Shown here: in pieces, positions 9,299 to 19,320 of the stretch
Layout of the letters: every line of letters begins with the position of its first letter
Numbering within the stretch: the stretch's first letter is position 1
Made by a program: the position numbers and the translations under genes
Notes under the pieces: model-generated
Told to the model about the DNA's origin: nothing
The model's input: only the letters and a program-made list of their open reading frames with translations
The model's database searches: none
NCBI RefSeq assembly: GCF_002835995.1
Contig: NZ_PJBZ01000041.1
Coordinates: 62,001 to 126,000, forward strand
Direction of reading: 5' to 3'
DNA length: 64,000 nucleotides
From: Psychromonas sp. Urea-02u-13
GTDB lineage: Bacteria > Pseudomonadota > Gammaproteobacteria > Enterobacterales > Psychromonadaceae

Positions 9299-9606
9299 AT
9301 AACACCTTTATATTTATTCTTAATATGCTATTTAAATAGCACAAGATTAACAATTGATTTATTACAGAACATTTATATCATATTTTGATGTCGTGTAAAT
9401 TAATTATCAATACAAAATGTAATAATGCGTTAAGTTGCTTAAAAATCGAGTTATTTAATGATGTATAACAACAATTCGTAAGACAGACTTGAAGCATCTG
9501 GCATTATTGCTTTCATAAAGAGAAACTTCATAATAGAGTAATTAAATATTCGATTTAAGCTCCTGTTATAATTCATTACGTTACCCTTCATTACAAAGGC
9601 AAATTT
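9299..9606. other. Divergent intergenic region malQ / mutarotase gene
   Basis: This 308-bp AT-rich spacer must carry the promoters of the minus-strand glycogen operon and the plus-strand mutarotase gene. Apart from the extended -10 at 9564-9572, no operator or structured RNA can be supported by eye. Confidence 0.6.
9564..9572 (+). promoter_or_regulatory. Candidate extended -10 promoter of the mutarotase gene
   Basis: TGTTATAAT is a perfect extended -10 (TGn followed by TATAAT), 34 bases before the ATG. No good -35 lies 16-18 bases upstream, which extended -10 promoters can tolerate. Pattern-based only. Confidence 0.45.
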
Positions 9607-10500
9607 ATGATCTCACACCTTTCTTTAACGACTACTAAGTCACTTTCAGCTTCGGTCAGTCTGCAAACAGATGCGAATGGCTTCGAATTTTTAATCATTG
9701 AGCATCAAAAATTAAGTGCGGCTTTTGCTTTACATGGCGGTCACCTTGTTCACTTCCAACTTGCCGATCAAGCGCCTATTATTTGGTTAAGTAAAACAGC
9801 CATTTTTAATGATAAAAAAGCAATACGTGGTGGCGTCCCTGTTTGTTGGCCATGGTTTGGTGCTGCAGATCCCGCATTAGGTGAAAACTTACCCGCACAT
9901 GGTTTTGCACGCACTAGTAAGTGGGCCTTAGGGGATATTTCAGAGTCTACAGAGGGTGTTGTAGTAGAATTGAAATTACACAGCAGCGAAGCAACATTAG
10001 CGCTGTGGCCTTTCCAATTTGAGTTGACATTAAAAGCGACCTTAAGTGATACATTGAAACTCGAACTCATCACCGAGAACAAAAGTGCAACATCACTAAC
10101 CTACCGCAGTGCATTACATACCTACCTGAATATTAGCGCGCCGGAAAATGTCAGCGTATCAGGCCTTAATGAGTATTTTTATAATTCATTAAAAGGTAAA
10201 GTATTGGAAACGGGCGATACAACACTCTTAATAGACCAAGCTATCGATGCCATTTATAACAAAGCCAATGGTCAAATTTTGCTTGAAGATAGAAAATTGC
10301 AACGCACGCTGAGCATAACAAATACAGGTAATGACTCAGAAGTACTTTGGACACCTTGGGTAGAAGGCGCTCAAGCCTTTGCAGATATGCCAGATAATGG
10401 ATACCAAACCATGTTATGTATTGAGTCAACGATTACCGGTGAGCATGGCCAACAAGTAGCGGCAGGTGAAAAACATACCTTAAGTACATACATAAAATAA
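9607..10500 (+). CDS. yeaD: D-hexose-6-phosphate mutarotase (YeaD type)
   Basis: Aldose-1-epimerase-like enzyme, 297 residues, expected to interconvert the alpha and beta anomers of glucose 6-phosphate in the cytosol. Family signs: 'ALHGGHLVHFQ', 'IRGGVPVCWPWFG' (the conserved RGG..CWPWFG block), 'AHGFART' with the catalytic His region, and 'YRSALHTYLNIS'. The gene lies just upstream of gapA in the same direction, as glycolytic neighbours; in E. coli yeaD is also next to gapA. A strong terminator separates the two, so gapA has its own promoter. Confidence 0.88.
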   Translation: MISHLSLTTTKSLSASVSLQTDANGFEFLIIEHQKLSAAFALHGGHLVHFQLADQAPIIWLSKTAIFNDKKAIRGGVPVCWPWFGAADPALGENLPAHGFARTSKWALGDISESTEGVVVELKLHSSEATLALWPFQFELTLKATLSDTLKLELITENKSATSLTYRSALHTYLNISAPENVSVSGLNEYFYNSLKGKVLETGDTTLLIDQAIDAIYNKANGQILLEDRKLQRTLSITNTGNDSEVLWTPWVEGAQAFADMPDNGYQTMLCIESTITGEHGQQVAAGEKHTLSTYIK

Positions 10501-10532
10501 CCATTTCGTTGTTTTATTACATTCTTCACCTC

Positions 10533-10562
10533 AAGGGATAACGTCACGTTATCCCTTTTTAG
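10533..10562 (+). terminator. Rho-independent terminator after the mutarotase gene
   Basis: The stem aagggataacg (10533-10543) pairs with cgttatccctt (10547-10557), with a 3-base loop and a following T-run. It lies 32 bases after the stop codon. Confidence 0.9.
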
Positions 10563-11903
<1,341 letters not shown>

Positions 11904-11928
11904 GTTTAATTAAGACATCTTTGTTAAA

Positions 11929-11956
11929 GCCTATACTTCGGTATAGGCTTTTTTTT
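11929..11956 (+). terminator. gapA: gapA terminator (copy 0)
   Basis: An 8-bp perfect stem GCCTATAC/GTATAGGC with a TTCG tetraloop, followed by eight Ts. A TTCG loop gives an exceptionally stable hairpin, so this should be a very efficient terminator. Confidence 0.95.
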
Positions 11957-12093
11957 GTCTAAATTTTAAGATAACAAATTCTTCCAATTGAATTCCGTAT
12001 CTTAGTACGATAACGAAATCGGTTACTCAAACAAAGTTCTTGACCTAGTTTCTCTTATTTCTAAATAAGTTTAATTAAGACATCTTTGTTAAA

Positions 12094-12119
12094 GCCCGCA
12101 TTTATGCGGGTTTTTTTTT
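12094..12119 (+). terminator. Terminator of repeat copy 1
   Basis: Stem CCCGCA/TGCGGG with a ttta loop, followed by nine Ts. It is a different hairpin sequence from the gapA terminator but sits at the equivalent place in the repeat. Confidence 0.85.
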
Positions 12120-12253
12120 GTCTAAAATTTGGCTACATTTCGCAAAAACGAAATCTAGCGTTGTAACACAAGCAAACAAAGTTCTTGACCTAGTTTCTCT
12201 TATTTCACCTATTCATAAATAAACAAGAGTTTAATTAAGACACCTTTGTTAAA

Positions 12254-12279
12254 GCCCGCATTTATGCGGGCTTTTTTTT
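12254..12279 (+). terminator. Terminator of repeat copy 2
   Basis: Stem GCCCGCA/TGCGGGC with a ttta loop, followed by eight Ts; nearly the same hairpin as in copy 1. Confidence 0.85.
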
Positions 12280-12440
12280 GTCTAAATTTTAAGATAACAA
12301 ATTCTTCCAATTGAATTCCGTATCTTAGTACGACAACGAAATCTAGCATTGTGATACTAGCAAACAAAGTTCTTGACCTAGTTACTCTTATTTCACCTAT
12401 TCATAAATAAACAAGAGTTTAATTAAGACACCTTTGTTAA

Positions 12441-12465
12441 AGCCTGCATTTATGCGGGCTTTTTT
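12441..12465 (+). terminator. Terminator of repeat copy 3
   Basis: Stem AGCCTGCA/TGCGGGCT with one G-T wobble and a ttta loop, followed by a run of Ts. It is slightly degraded relative to copies 1 and 2. Confidence 0.8.
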
Positions 12466-12600
12466 GTGCCTGAAATTCGTCAAGCAACGAAACCTAGCGT
12501 TGTAACACAGGCAAACAAAGTACTTAACCTAGTTTTTCTTATTTCTAAATAAGTAGTAATTAAGTAAGCTTTTTGTGTCTGAAGTTCGGGATAAAAAATT

Positions 12601-12833
12601 CGCATAATTAAATCCTGCATTAGCTAGAACAAAGAAATTATGTTCTTAGACAATGAGGCTATATTTACATGCCTGTAACAAATTCCCTTGCTGAGGACTC
12701 TGAATGAGCTTGGTATCTATCAACCGCTACCATTTGTGTTTTTTTTATACAAAATCATTGAACAGACTTTGTGAACAAAGTCACAACCTGTTATGGTAGC
12801 GCTTTTAGCGATTACCCAATTAGGAATTCAATT
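12601..12833 (+). other. Leader region of dbpA
   Basis: About 230 bp between the gapA-derived repeats and the dbpA start. It contains an A/T-rich stretch (gtgttttttttatac near 12737) and the complementary pair cgctacc / ggtagcg. No promoter can be placed with confidence. The frame is open upstream to a GTG at 12771, but that extension (MNKVTTCYGSAF...) is not part of the family. Confidence 0.4.
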
Positions 12834-14222
12834 TTGAGCCAACTACCTTTCTCTTCACTCCCACTACACAGTGACCTTCTTAGCAATCTTGAATCCCTAG
12901 ATTATAACGAAATGACTGATATCCAAGCACAAAGCTTACCTGTTATTTTAGATGGTAAAGATATCATCGCTCAAGGTAAAACAGGCTCAGGTAAAACAGC
13001 CGCTTTTGGTTTAGGTCTATTAAACAAGTTAGATGTAAAACGTTTTCGCATTCAAACACTTATTTTATGTCCTACACGTGAACTTGCTGACCAAGTCGGT
13101 AAAGAAATCCGTCGTCTTGCACGTGGTATTCACAACATTAAAGTATTAACACTTTGCGGTGGCATGCCTTTTGGCCCGCAAATCGGATCACTGGAGCACG
13201 GCGCACATATTATCGTTGGCACACCAGGTCGTATTGAAGATCACCTTAGTAAAGGCACGTTAAACTTAGACAACGTCGATACATTAGTGCTTGATGAAGC
13301 GGATAGAATGCTTGATATGGGTTTCCAAGATTCGATTGATAACATCATCGAACAAGCGCCAAAAGAACGCCAAACGTTACTTTTCAGTGCAACTTTCCCT
13401 GATCAAATTGCAAATATTGCAAAACGTATTTTAAAAGATCCTGTAACAGTAAAAGTTGAATCAACACACGATAACGATGCTATCAGCCAATACTTTTATA
13501 AAGTATCAAATCATGAAGATCGTATGTATGCATTACGTTTATTACTTTTACAATACCAGCCAGAATCGGCAGTGGTATTTTGTAATACTAAACGTGAAGT
13601 ACAAGAAGTGAATGATGAATTAGTTAACCGTGGTTTCAGCGCGATTGCACTACATGGTGACTTAGAGCAAAAAGACCGTGATCAAGCACTGATTCGTTTT
13701 TCGAACAAAAGTGCCTCTATTATGGTGGCAACCGATGTTGCTGCACGTGGACTTGATATCGATAACTTAAGTGCTGTATTTAACTTTGATATTGCCCATG
13801 ATCAAGAAGTACATGTTCACCGCATCGGTCGTACCGGTCGTGCAGGGAAAAAAGGACTGGCCTTCTCTTTCTACAGTAATAAAGACGCAGGTCGTATTAT
13901 TGCACTAGAAGATTATTTACAACGTAACATCTCTGAAGATGCTTTACCTTCAGAGAGCGTTTTAGACTACACACCAACACAATCGTCAATGATCACAATT
14001 CGTATTGAAGGCGGTAAAAAGCAAAAACTTCGTCCAGGCGATATCGTTGGTGCATTAACAGCAGACAACGCGCTGACCTTTGAACAGATTGGTAAAATCC
14101 AACTTTCTGCTAATTGGTCTTACATCGCAGTACAACGTGAATGCATTAAAGTTGCCTTCAACAAGTTAAGTGAAGGTAAACTTAAAGGTCGTAAGTTCCG
14201 TGTAATGGTTGTACGTGGATAG
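12834..14222 (+). CDS. dbpA: ATP-dependent RNA helicase DbpA, TTG start
   Basis: DEAD-box helicase that binds hairpin 92 of 23S rRNA and acts in 50S subunit assembly; 462 residues from TTG 12834. That start has AGGA eight bases upstream and gives SQLPFSSLPLHSDLL, which lines up with the E. coli N-terminus; a longer GTG start at 12771 does not. Helicase motifs in order: GKTGSGKTA, PTRELADQ, TPGR, DEAD (VLDEADRM), SAT, RGLD and HRIGRTGRAG. The C-terminal RNA-binding domain has the DbpA signature 'GGKKQKLRPGDIVGALT', which separates it from SrmB, RhlE and CsdA. Confidence 0.95.
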   Translation: MSQLPFSSLPLHSDLLSNLESLDYNEMTDIQAQSLPVILDGKDIIAQGKTGSGKTAAFGLGLLNKLDVKRFRIQTLILCPTRELADQVGKEIRRLARGIHNIKVLTLCGGMPFGPQIGSLEHGAHIIVGTPGRIEDHLSKGTLNLDNVDTLVLDEADRMLDMGFQDSIDNIIEQAPKERQTLLFSATFPDQIANIAKRILKDPVTVKVESTHDNDAISQYFYKVSNHEDRMYALRLLLLQYQPESAVVFCNTKREVQEVNDELVNRGFSAIALHGDLEQKDRDQALIRFSNKSASIMVATDVAARGLDIDNLSAVFNFDIAHDQEVHVHRIGRTGRAGKKGLAFSFYSNKDAGRIIALEDYLQRNISEDALPSESVLDYTPTQSSMITIRIEGGKKQKLRPGDIVGALTADNALTFEQIGKIQLSANWSYIAVQRECIKVAFNKLSEGKLKGRKFRVMVVRG

Positions 14223-14264
14223 TCTCAAAAACAAAAAACATCAATAACACATCATCAAGACAAT

Positions 14265-14304
14265 GCGCGAGTTTAATGCTTTAATAAGCTTAAACTCGCG
14301 CTTT
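14265..14304 (+). terminator. Probable dbpA terminator
   Basis: A perfect 12-bp stem gcgcgagtttaa / ttaaactcgcgc (14265-14276 and 14290-14301) with a 13-base loop, 42 bases after the dbpA stop. Only a short T-run follows, so efficiency may be moderate. Confidence 0.65.
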
Positions 14305-14549
14305 AACACCACTTCTTTTAATACCCTATATTAAAAGAAACGCCTTAAACCAACCAACATAAGCACTTACAGTAAGCCTAAGTAACATTCAAACAACAAT
14401 TTGTAACATAGCGTAACAATGCCTTCTTTCCTTGTAAGCAAATGTAACTTCCTCTTTTATGTGATCGTTTCATCATGTTTTTTATCTATTCACCGCTATA
14501 CTCCCGTTATCAACTAGATAATTTAATAAAACTAAAACCGGAGTGTTGT
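14305..14549 (+). promoter_or_regulatory. Upstream region of ptsG
   Basis: Between the dbpA terminator and ptsG. The stretch tatgtgatcgtttcatcatg (about 14458-14477) has a good left CRP half-site (TGTGA) but a poor right half. ptsG is under CRP control in enterics, so it is worth testing, but the sequence alone is weak. No clear -35/-10 pair was found. Confidence 0.25.
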
Positions 14550-15956
14550 ATGAATATATTTGGAAATTTACAAAAAGTAGGGAAGTCATTAATGCTTCCT
14601 GTATCTGTATTACCTATCGCAGGTATTTTACTAGGTGTAGGTGCTGCAAAATTTAGTGTATTACCAGACGTAGTTTCACAACTAATGGAACAAGCCGGTG
14701 GTGCTGTTTTTGGTAACATGGCGTTACTATTTGCAATTGGTGTTGCACTTGGTTTTACTAAGAATGATGGTGTAGCAGGTCTTGCTGCTGCTGTTGGTTA
14801 TTACATCATGATGCAAACGGTTGAAACTTTAGCACCTGGCGCAAACACAGGTGTTCTAGGTGGTATCATCGCCGGTGGTATTGCGGCTGCCATGTTTAAC
14901 CGCTTCTACAACATCACGTTACCTGAATACTTAGGTTTCTTCGCGGGTAAACGTGCTGTACCAATCATGACAGGCTTAACCGCTATCATTATGGGTGCAA
15001 TCCTTGCTGTTATCTGGCCTCCAATCGGAACAACTATCGCATCGTTCTCACATTGGGCTGCAAACCAAAACCCAACAGTTGCCTTTGGTATTTACGGTGT
15101 CGTTGAGCGTGCATTAATCCCATTTGGTTTACACCATATCTGGAATGTACCTTTCTTCTTTGAAGCGGGTACATGTACGAACCTTGCTGGTGAAGAATTA
15201 AACGGTATCTTAACGTGTTACTTATCTGCTGATGATGCATCACGTGCAGCGGGTAATGGTTTTGGTCAACTAGCCGGTGGTTACATGTTCAAAATGTTTG
15301 GTCTACCTGCTGCTGCAATCGCAATTGCACATTCAGCTAAACCAGAAAACCGCGCTAAAGTAATGGGTATCATGGCATCAGCTGCGTTAACTTCATTCTT
15401 AACGGGTATTACTGAACCAATCGAATTTGCATTCTTATTCGTAGCGCCTGTGTTATACGCAATCCACGCTTTACTTGCTGGTTCTGCATTCGTAGTAACT
15501 AACATGTTAGGTATGGTTCACGGTACTTCTTTCTCACATGGTTTAATCGACTTCTTGGTTCTGTCTGCAAACGCTGAAAAAATGGTTTACTTCATCGTTA
15601 TCGGCCTTATCTACGCAGTTGTTTACTACACGTTATTCCGTGTTGTGATTAAAGCACTAGACCTTAAAACACCAGGTCGTGAAGATGACGAAGCTGAAGA
15701 AACAGTGGTACTTAATAACGAAGAAATGTCAGCAGCATTAGTTGCCGCATTTGGTGGTAAAGCTAATATTGAAAACTTAGATGCATGTATCACTCGTCTA
15801 CGTATCAGCGTTAACGACATCGAAAAAGTAAACCAAGCAGAGCTAAAACGCATTGGTGCAGCAGGTGTTGTAGTATCAGGTAACGGTATCCAAGCAATCT
15901 TTGGTACTAAGTCTGATAACTTAAAAACAGATATGGAAGCTTACTTAGCTAAGTAA
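14550..15956 (+). CDS. ptsG: PTS glucose-specific EIICB component
   Basis: Membrane permease and EIIB phosphotransfer protein that imports glucose as glucose 6-phosphate; 468 residues. The start is ATG 14550, with CGGAG six bases upstream and the family-typical beginning [20 protein letters not shown]; an in-frame ATG at 14475 is too far upstream. The EIIC domain (1 to about 370) has '[11 protein letters not shown]' and 'GITEPIEF'. A linker '[10 protein letters not shown]' leads to the EIIB domain with the phosphorylated Cys in LDACITRLR. There is no EIIA domain, so it needs a separate Crr. The match to E. coli PtsG extends through both domains, favouring glucose over GlcNAc. Confidence 0.93.
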   Translation: MNIFGNLQKVGKSLMLPVSVLPIAGILLGVGAAKFSVLPDVVSQLMEQAGGAVFGNMALLFAIGVALGFTKNDGVAGLAAAVGYYIMMQTVETLAPGANTGVLGGIIAGGIAAAMFNRFYNITLPEYLGFFAGKRAVPIMTGLTAIIMGAILAVIWPPIGTTIASFSHWAANQNPTVAFGIYGVVERALIPFGLHHIWNVPFFFEAGTCTNLAGEELNGILTCYLSADDASRAAGNGFGQLAGGYMFKMFGLPAAAIAIAHSAKPENRAKVMGIMASAALTSFLTGITEPIEFAFLFVAPVLYAIHALLAGSAFVVTNMLGMVHGTSFSHGLIDFLVLSANAEKMVYFIVIGLIYAVVYYTLFRVVIKALDLKTPGREDDEAEETVVLNNEEMSAALVAAFGGKANIENLDACITRLRISVNDIEKVNQAELKRIGAAGVVVSGNGIQAIFGTKSDNLKTDMEAYLAK

Positions 15957-15988
15957 CGCTTAATGTAACAAAGCAGTACAGATTAAAC

Positions 15989-16005
15989 GGCAAGCCCTGC
16001 TTGCC
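15989..16005 (+). repeat. Short hairpin after ptsG
   Basis: GGCAAGC-cct-GCTTGCC inverted repeat 32 bases after the ptsG stop, with no T-run. It may stabilise the 3' end of the mRNA just before the main terminator. Confidence 0.5.
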
Positions 16006-16014
16006 AACAATTTC

Positions 16015-16070
16015 AAAGTAGAAATAGTCATAACCAACTCTCCTTCGGTTAACTATTTCTACTTTTTTTT
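16015..16070 (+). terminator. ptsG terminator
   Basis: A perfect 14-bp stem aaagtagaaatagt (16015-16028) / actatttctacttt (16052-16065), with a nested aacc...ggtt pair and a following T-run. Confidence 0.9.
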
Positions 16071-16612
16071 GCTTTAAATTCCCTGATTAACCATTAATGT
16101 AAAAAACTTCATTTACATCACACAACCCACAACGTAGAAATCATTCTTAAACAGCTAAACCCACTCTGCTTGTTAGTCCCATTGGTAGTATTGTCCTCTG
16201 TTCGTCTTGCTTATCTTTCATAGACCCATCTTGCATAAATTCATTTCTCCAATAGCACCCTTTCTTCTATTTGAATCTAAGCAATCCGTTTGGTTTATTA
16301 ATACATTAGCTAAGTGATTGCAATTCAGTAACCTTGTATACAATTAACAGATAAGGGTGATTTACGATTAAAAACAGTCCCAATTAAGCATTCAATTACA
16401 AGTGAATGTACTCAGTGGCGTTTATAAGAATATTATGAATAGGTATTGGTGTATGGGGAAACAGCTCACTCAGGTGATAACAGGATGTTGCTATCGATAG
16501 ATTAACTTAGCGAACCATTCGCACAGGGTTCGTATACTCGACTTACTGATACCGATTGGGAAATATGAGTAAGTCGAGTGCTACAGGTAGGTAGGTAAGT
16601 AGGTAGGTAAAT
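16071..16612. other. Gene-free stretch between ptsG and the sugar-binding protein gene
   Basis: About 540 bp with no credible ORF. It carries a perfect 12-bp inverted repeat, actcgacttact (16536-16547) and agtaagtcgagt (16568-16579), with a 20-base spacer and no T-run, then a run of GTAG units. It could be the 3' UTR of the minus-strand operon or remains of a lost gene; nothing else is recognisable. Confidence 0.6.
16585..16610. repeat. Tetranucleotide repeat beside the sugar-binding protein stop codon
   Basis: The motif GGTA is repeated about six times, with one interruption (aggtaggtaggtaagtaggtaggta), ending two bases from the stop codon of the minus-strand binding-protein gene at 16613. 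Confidence 0.75.
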
Positions 16613-17878
16613 TTATTTATTAACCGCTCGAATCGCCAATGACAGTTGTTTAACAACATGCTCTGCAGTGGCTTTATCGTTATGAAAGTAATTACTGATG
16701 ATTTTACTCATTTCCGTTTGCAAGTAGCTACTTGTTGCCATATTTTGTGAAAATGAAGGCACTAGCTCATTGCTATTAAAATCGGCATAGGATTTTTGTG
16801 AACAACTATCAAAACTTTGCATATCCATATTGATACGCACTGGAATAGAGCCTTTTTGAATGCTAAAGGCGCGCTGAAAATCACTAGAAATCAGCGTTTC
16901 AACAAATTTTCGCTTATTGTTATCTTGAATTTTGTTGTTATGTTTTTTAAAAAAAACAAAACTATCAATATTATAACTAAACAACCCTTCACTTTGTGGC
17001 ACATCAACACAAAGGTAATCTTCCATGACCACTTTACCTGATGCCTGCCACATACCTTTTGCCCAATCGCCCATAAATTGCATGGCCGCTTTTTTATCAC
17101 TGAGCAGTTGGCTTGCGTCTACCCAGTCTTTGCCCTGCATATCTTGACTGGTATAACGATAAAGCTGTTTAAATTGTGTAAATGCAGTGATCATATCTTG
17201 TGAAACTAACACCGACTCATCGAATTGCACAAAGGCTTGTTTGTATTTCTCAGCCCCTAATAACGATAATGCCACAGACTCAAATAACAGGCTATCTTCC
17301 CACGTGGTGCCGCCGTGCGCGATAGGAATGTACCCCGCTTTTTTGATTGTTTCAGCGACGGTAATAAATTCATTCCACGTTGTGGGCGCGGTTAATTGTA
17401 ATTCTTCAAATATCGCTTTATTCAGCCATAACCAGTTAACACGGTGAATGTTAAGTGGTAATGCCATGTAATGACCTTCATAACTAATTGTTTCTTTTAC
17501 AATATTTGGCAGATGCTTATCCCATAACTCTACGGGTAAAATATTATCGACCTCATTTAACATGCCCATTTTTGCCCATTCAGCGATATCAGGACCTTTA
17601 ATTTGCGCAGCTTCTGGTGAATTGCCTGACAAGGCTCTCATCTGTAAAACGCGCAGCGCGCTTTCGCCCCCCCCACCGACAATAGCAAAGTCTTGCCAAT
17701 CAACATTCTGTTGTAACAAGGCTTCTTTTAACACCGCTTGTGCTTGAATTTCTCCCGGTGAAGTCCACCAATGTAAGACTTCAAGTGAACTAGCGGCGAT
17801 GTTAGTAGAAAATAATAAAGGCACTAATAACCACGAGGTAGTGACTATTTTTTTAAACGTTTTAATTTTTGGACTCAT
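16613..17878 (-). CDS. Glucose/mannose-type ABC solute-binding protein
   Basis: Periplasmic sugar-binding protein, 421 residues, with a signal peptide (Lys-rich start, hydrophobic core, about residues 1-30). After it, 'LEVLHWWTSPGE', 'GGGGESALRVLQMRALSGN' and 'AAQIKGPDIAEWAKMG' match the family of the Pseudomonas glucose-binding protein GtsA/GltB. It is the third gene of an operon behind a response regulator and a histidine kinase; only two bases separate it from the kinase stop. No ABC permease or ATPase genes are near. It may therefore present sugar to the kinase rather than to a transporter, or work with a permease elsewhere. Function inferred from family and context. Confidence 0.85.
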   Translation of the reverse strand: MSPKIKTFKKIVTTSWLLVPLLFSTNIAASSLEVLHWWTSPGEIQAQAVLKEALLQQNVDWQDFAIVGGGGESALRVLQMRALSGNSPEAAQIKGPDIAEWAKMGMLNEVDNILPVELWDKHLPNIVKETISYEGHYMALPLNIHRVNWLWLNKAIFEELQLTAPTTWNEFITVAETIKKAGYIPIAHGGTTWEDSLLFESVALSLLGAEKYKQAFVQFDESVLVSQDMITAFTQFKQLYRYTSQDMQGKDWVDASQLLSDKKAAMQFMGDWAKGMWQASGKVVMEDYLCVDVPQSEGLFSYNIDSFVFFKKHNNKIQDNNKRKFVETLISSDFQRAFSIQKGSIPVRINMDMQSFDSCSQKSYADFNSNELVPSFSQNMATSSYLQTEMSKIISNYFHNDKATAEHVVKQLSLAIRAVNK

Positions 17879-17880
17879 TT

Positions 17881-19320
17881 TTATAACAGGCTTTTATAGA
17901 TACGAGGCAGGCTAATAATCACTTCTAACCCCCCTTCTTTACGATTGAACAAATATAGATCGCCATTATGTGCATGAATGATATTACGTGCAATACCAAG
18001 CCCTAAACCGTGGCCTTCTTTGTCATTGTGCAAACGTTTATAAGGCTGAAATATAGTGTCCATCTCACTTTCTGGAATACCCGGGCCGTCGTCTTGAATG
18101 ATAATTTGTAACTCTTCAGCGCTGTCCATGACTTCAATATTGACGCGACCACCGTACTTGACCCCATTTAAAATCAAGTTCGATAAACAACGTTTCAATG
18201 CCAATGGTTTACCGCGAAAAGCATATAACCTGACGTCACTTATCTTGATTTTATCGGTTTGGTTTTCACTAATTTGCTCAAGCAATTTATTGATATCCAC
18301 CGCTTGTATGTTTTCATGAATATCCGTTTCTTTGACACTTTGTAACGCGCCTTTAACGAGCATTTCTAAGTCATCAAGGTCTTGGTTAAAACTGTCTGTT
18401 TGTTTTTCATCATCCAACAATTCTGCACGTAAACGTAACCGTGTGATCGGGGTTTTTAAATCATGCGAGATTGAACGAAATAGCAACTCTCTATCTTGAA
18501 TATAACGCTGTAATTTTTGTTGCATGCGATTAAAAGCACGCGTAGCGGCCACAATCTCTAGTGCACCTTCTTCCTGCAATGGCACTTGATCAAGGTCGAT
18601 ACTCATTTCAGACACAGCATTGGCTAAATTTTGTAGCGGTTTTGTTTGCCAATGAAAAAGCAGGTAAATAAACAATAACAGCAAGAAAGTGGTGAAGATA
18701 AGTGTCAGTACTTGTTGGGCAGAAATAATGGGATTATCAGAGAGTAAATAAGGAGGCGGTAAAATAGCGGCTAGGTATAACCATTCATTTTGTGCAATCT
18801 CAATCTGTAGCACTAATATCGGCGGTTTAGCCGTAGGAATGATCAGAGAATAAGCGCCCCATGAAGGCGGCAGATCCTTTAATAAAATGTCATTCTTTAA
18901 TACGTGTAAGTCATCGGGTGCAGAGAACTCAATTTCTAAGTGTTGATCCTCAGTCAGTGAGTTAGATAATACCTTCGCGACGGTGTCAATCACTTGATCT
19001 TTGAGTTTACTATCTGCAATCGCATTAATATCAATTTTCTCGCTGTTCAGCGAGACAAAAAATCGACTCCCGCCCATACCGCGTAACTGCTCTAAAACAA
19101 GGTGACGATATTGCAGGGGTAAGTCTTTAAAAAAGGAGATGGTGCTTAATGCGCCTTCCGCAAGATGCTGTGCATTAAGAATCACTGATTTTTTTTCATT
19201 TTCAGTGAATTGATTTACCCAAAAAAAGCTACTTATCGCTTGTGCTGCGACGACGGATAAGATGGTCAGCAACAACATACGCGAAATAAGCGAACGAAAA
19301 AGTAGTTTAAAGTAGATCAT
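17881..19320 (-). CDS. Sensor histidine kinase, EnvZ/GtrS-like
   Basis: Inner-membrane kinase, 479 residues. The first membrane helix is about 14-34, a periplasmic sensor domain about 35-200, the second helix about 202-222, then HAMP, then a HisKA domain with the phospho-acceptor H286 in SISHDLKTP. The ATPase domain shows the N box (NLILNGVKYG), G1 (DDGPGIP) and G2 (GHGLGLGIA). The start codon overlaps the response-regulator stop by one base (TAATG), so the pair is translationally coupled. The arrangement with a glucose-type binding protein resembles the Pseudomonas GtrS/GltR glucose regulon, except that transporter genes are missing here. Confidence 0.9.
   Translation of the reverse strand: MIYFKLLFRSLISRMLLLTILSVVAAQAISSFFWVNQFTENEKKSVILNAQHLAEGALSTISFFKDLPLQYRHLVLEQLRGMGGSRFFVSLNSEKIDINAIADSKLKDQVIDTVAKVLSNSLTEDQHLEIEFSAPDDLHVLKNDILLKDLPPSWGAYSLIIPTAKPPILVLQIEIAQNEWLYLAAILPPPYLLSDNPIISAQQVLTLIFTTFLLLLFIYLLFHWQTKPLQNLANAVSEMSIDLDQVPLQEEGALEIVAATRAFNRMQQKLQRYIQDRELLFRSISHDLKTPITRLRLRAELLDDEKQTDSFNQDLDDLEMLVKGALQSVKETDIHENIQAVDINKLLEQISENQTDKIKISDVRLYAFRGKPLALKRCLSNLILNGVKYGGRVNIEVMDSAEELQIIIQDDGPGIPESEMDTIFQPYKRLHNDKEGHGLGLGIARNIIHAHNGDLYLFNRKEGGLEVIISLPRIYKSLL

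Larger units (their letters stand above)
11996..12600 (+). repeat. Four decayed tandem copies of the gapA 3' end plus terminator
   Basis: After gapA, sequence matching its last codons, 3' UTR and terminator recurs four times. The core gttcttgacctagtt is at 11871 in gapA itself and then at 12036, 12181 and 12369, with a diverged form (gtacttaacc) at 12520; spacings are 165, 145, 188 and 151 bp. Copy 1 still reads [20 protein letters not shown]-stop in frame, with only a Thr-to-Ser change and a TGG-to-TAG change just before it. Copies 2-4 are more degenerate, and copies 2 and 3 share an extra block (acctattcataaataaacaag). Each of copies 1-3 carries its own hairpin terminator. No open gene lies in the array. 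Confidence 0.9.

Noticed and set aside
14458-14477. CRP site upstream of ptsG
   Set aside because: Only one half-site (TGTGA) is good; the other half matches poorly. Kept only as a weak remark.
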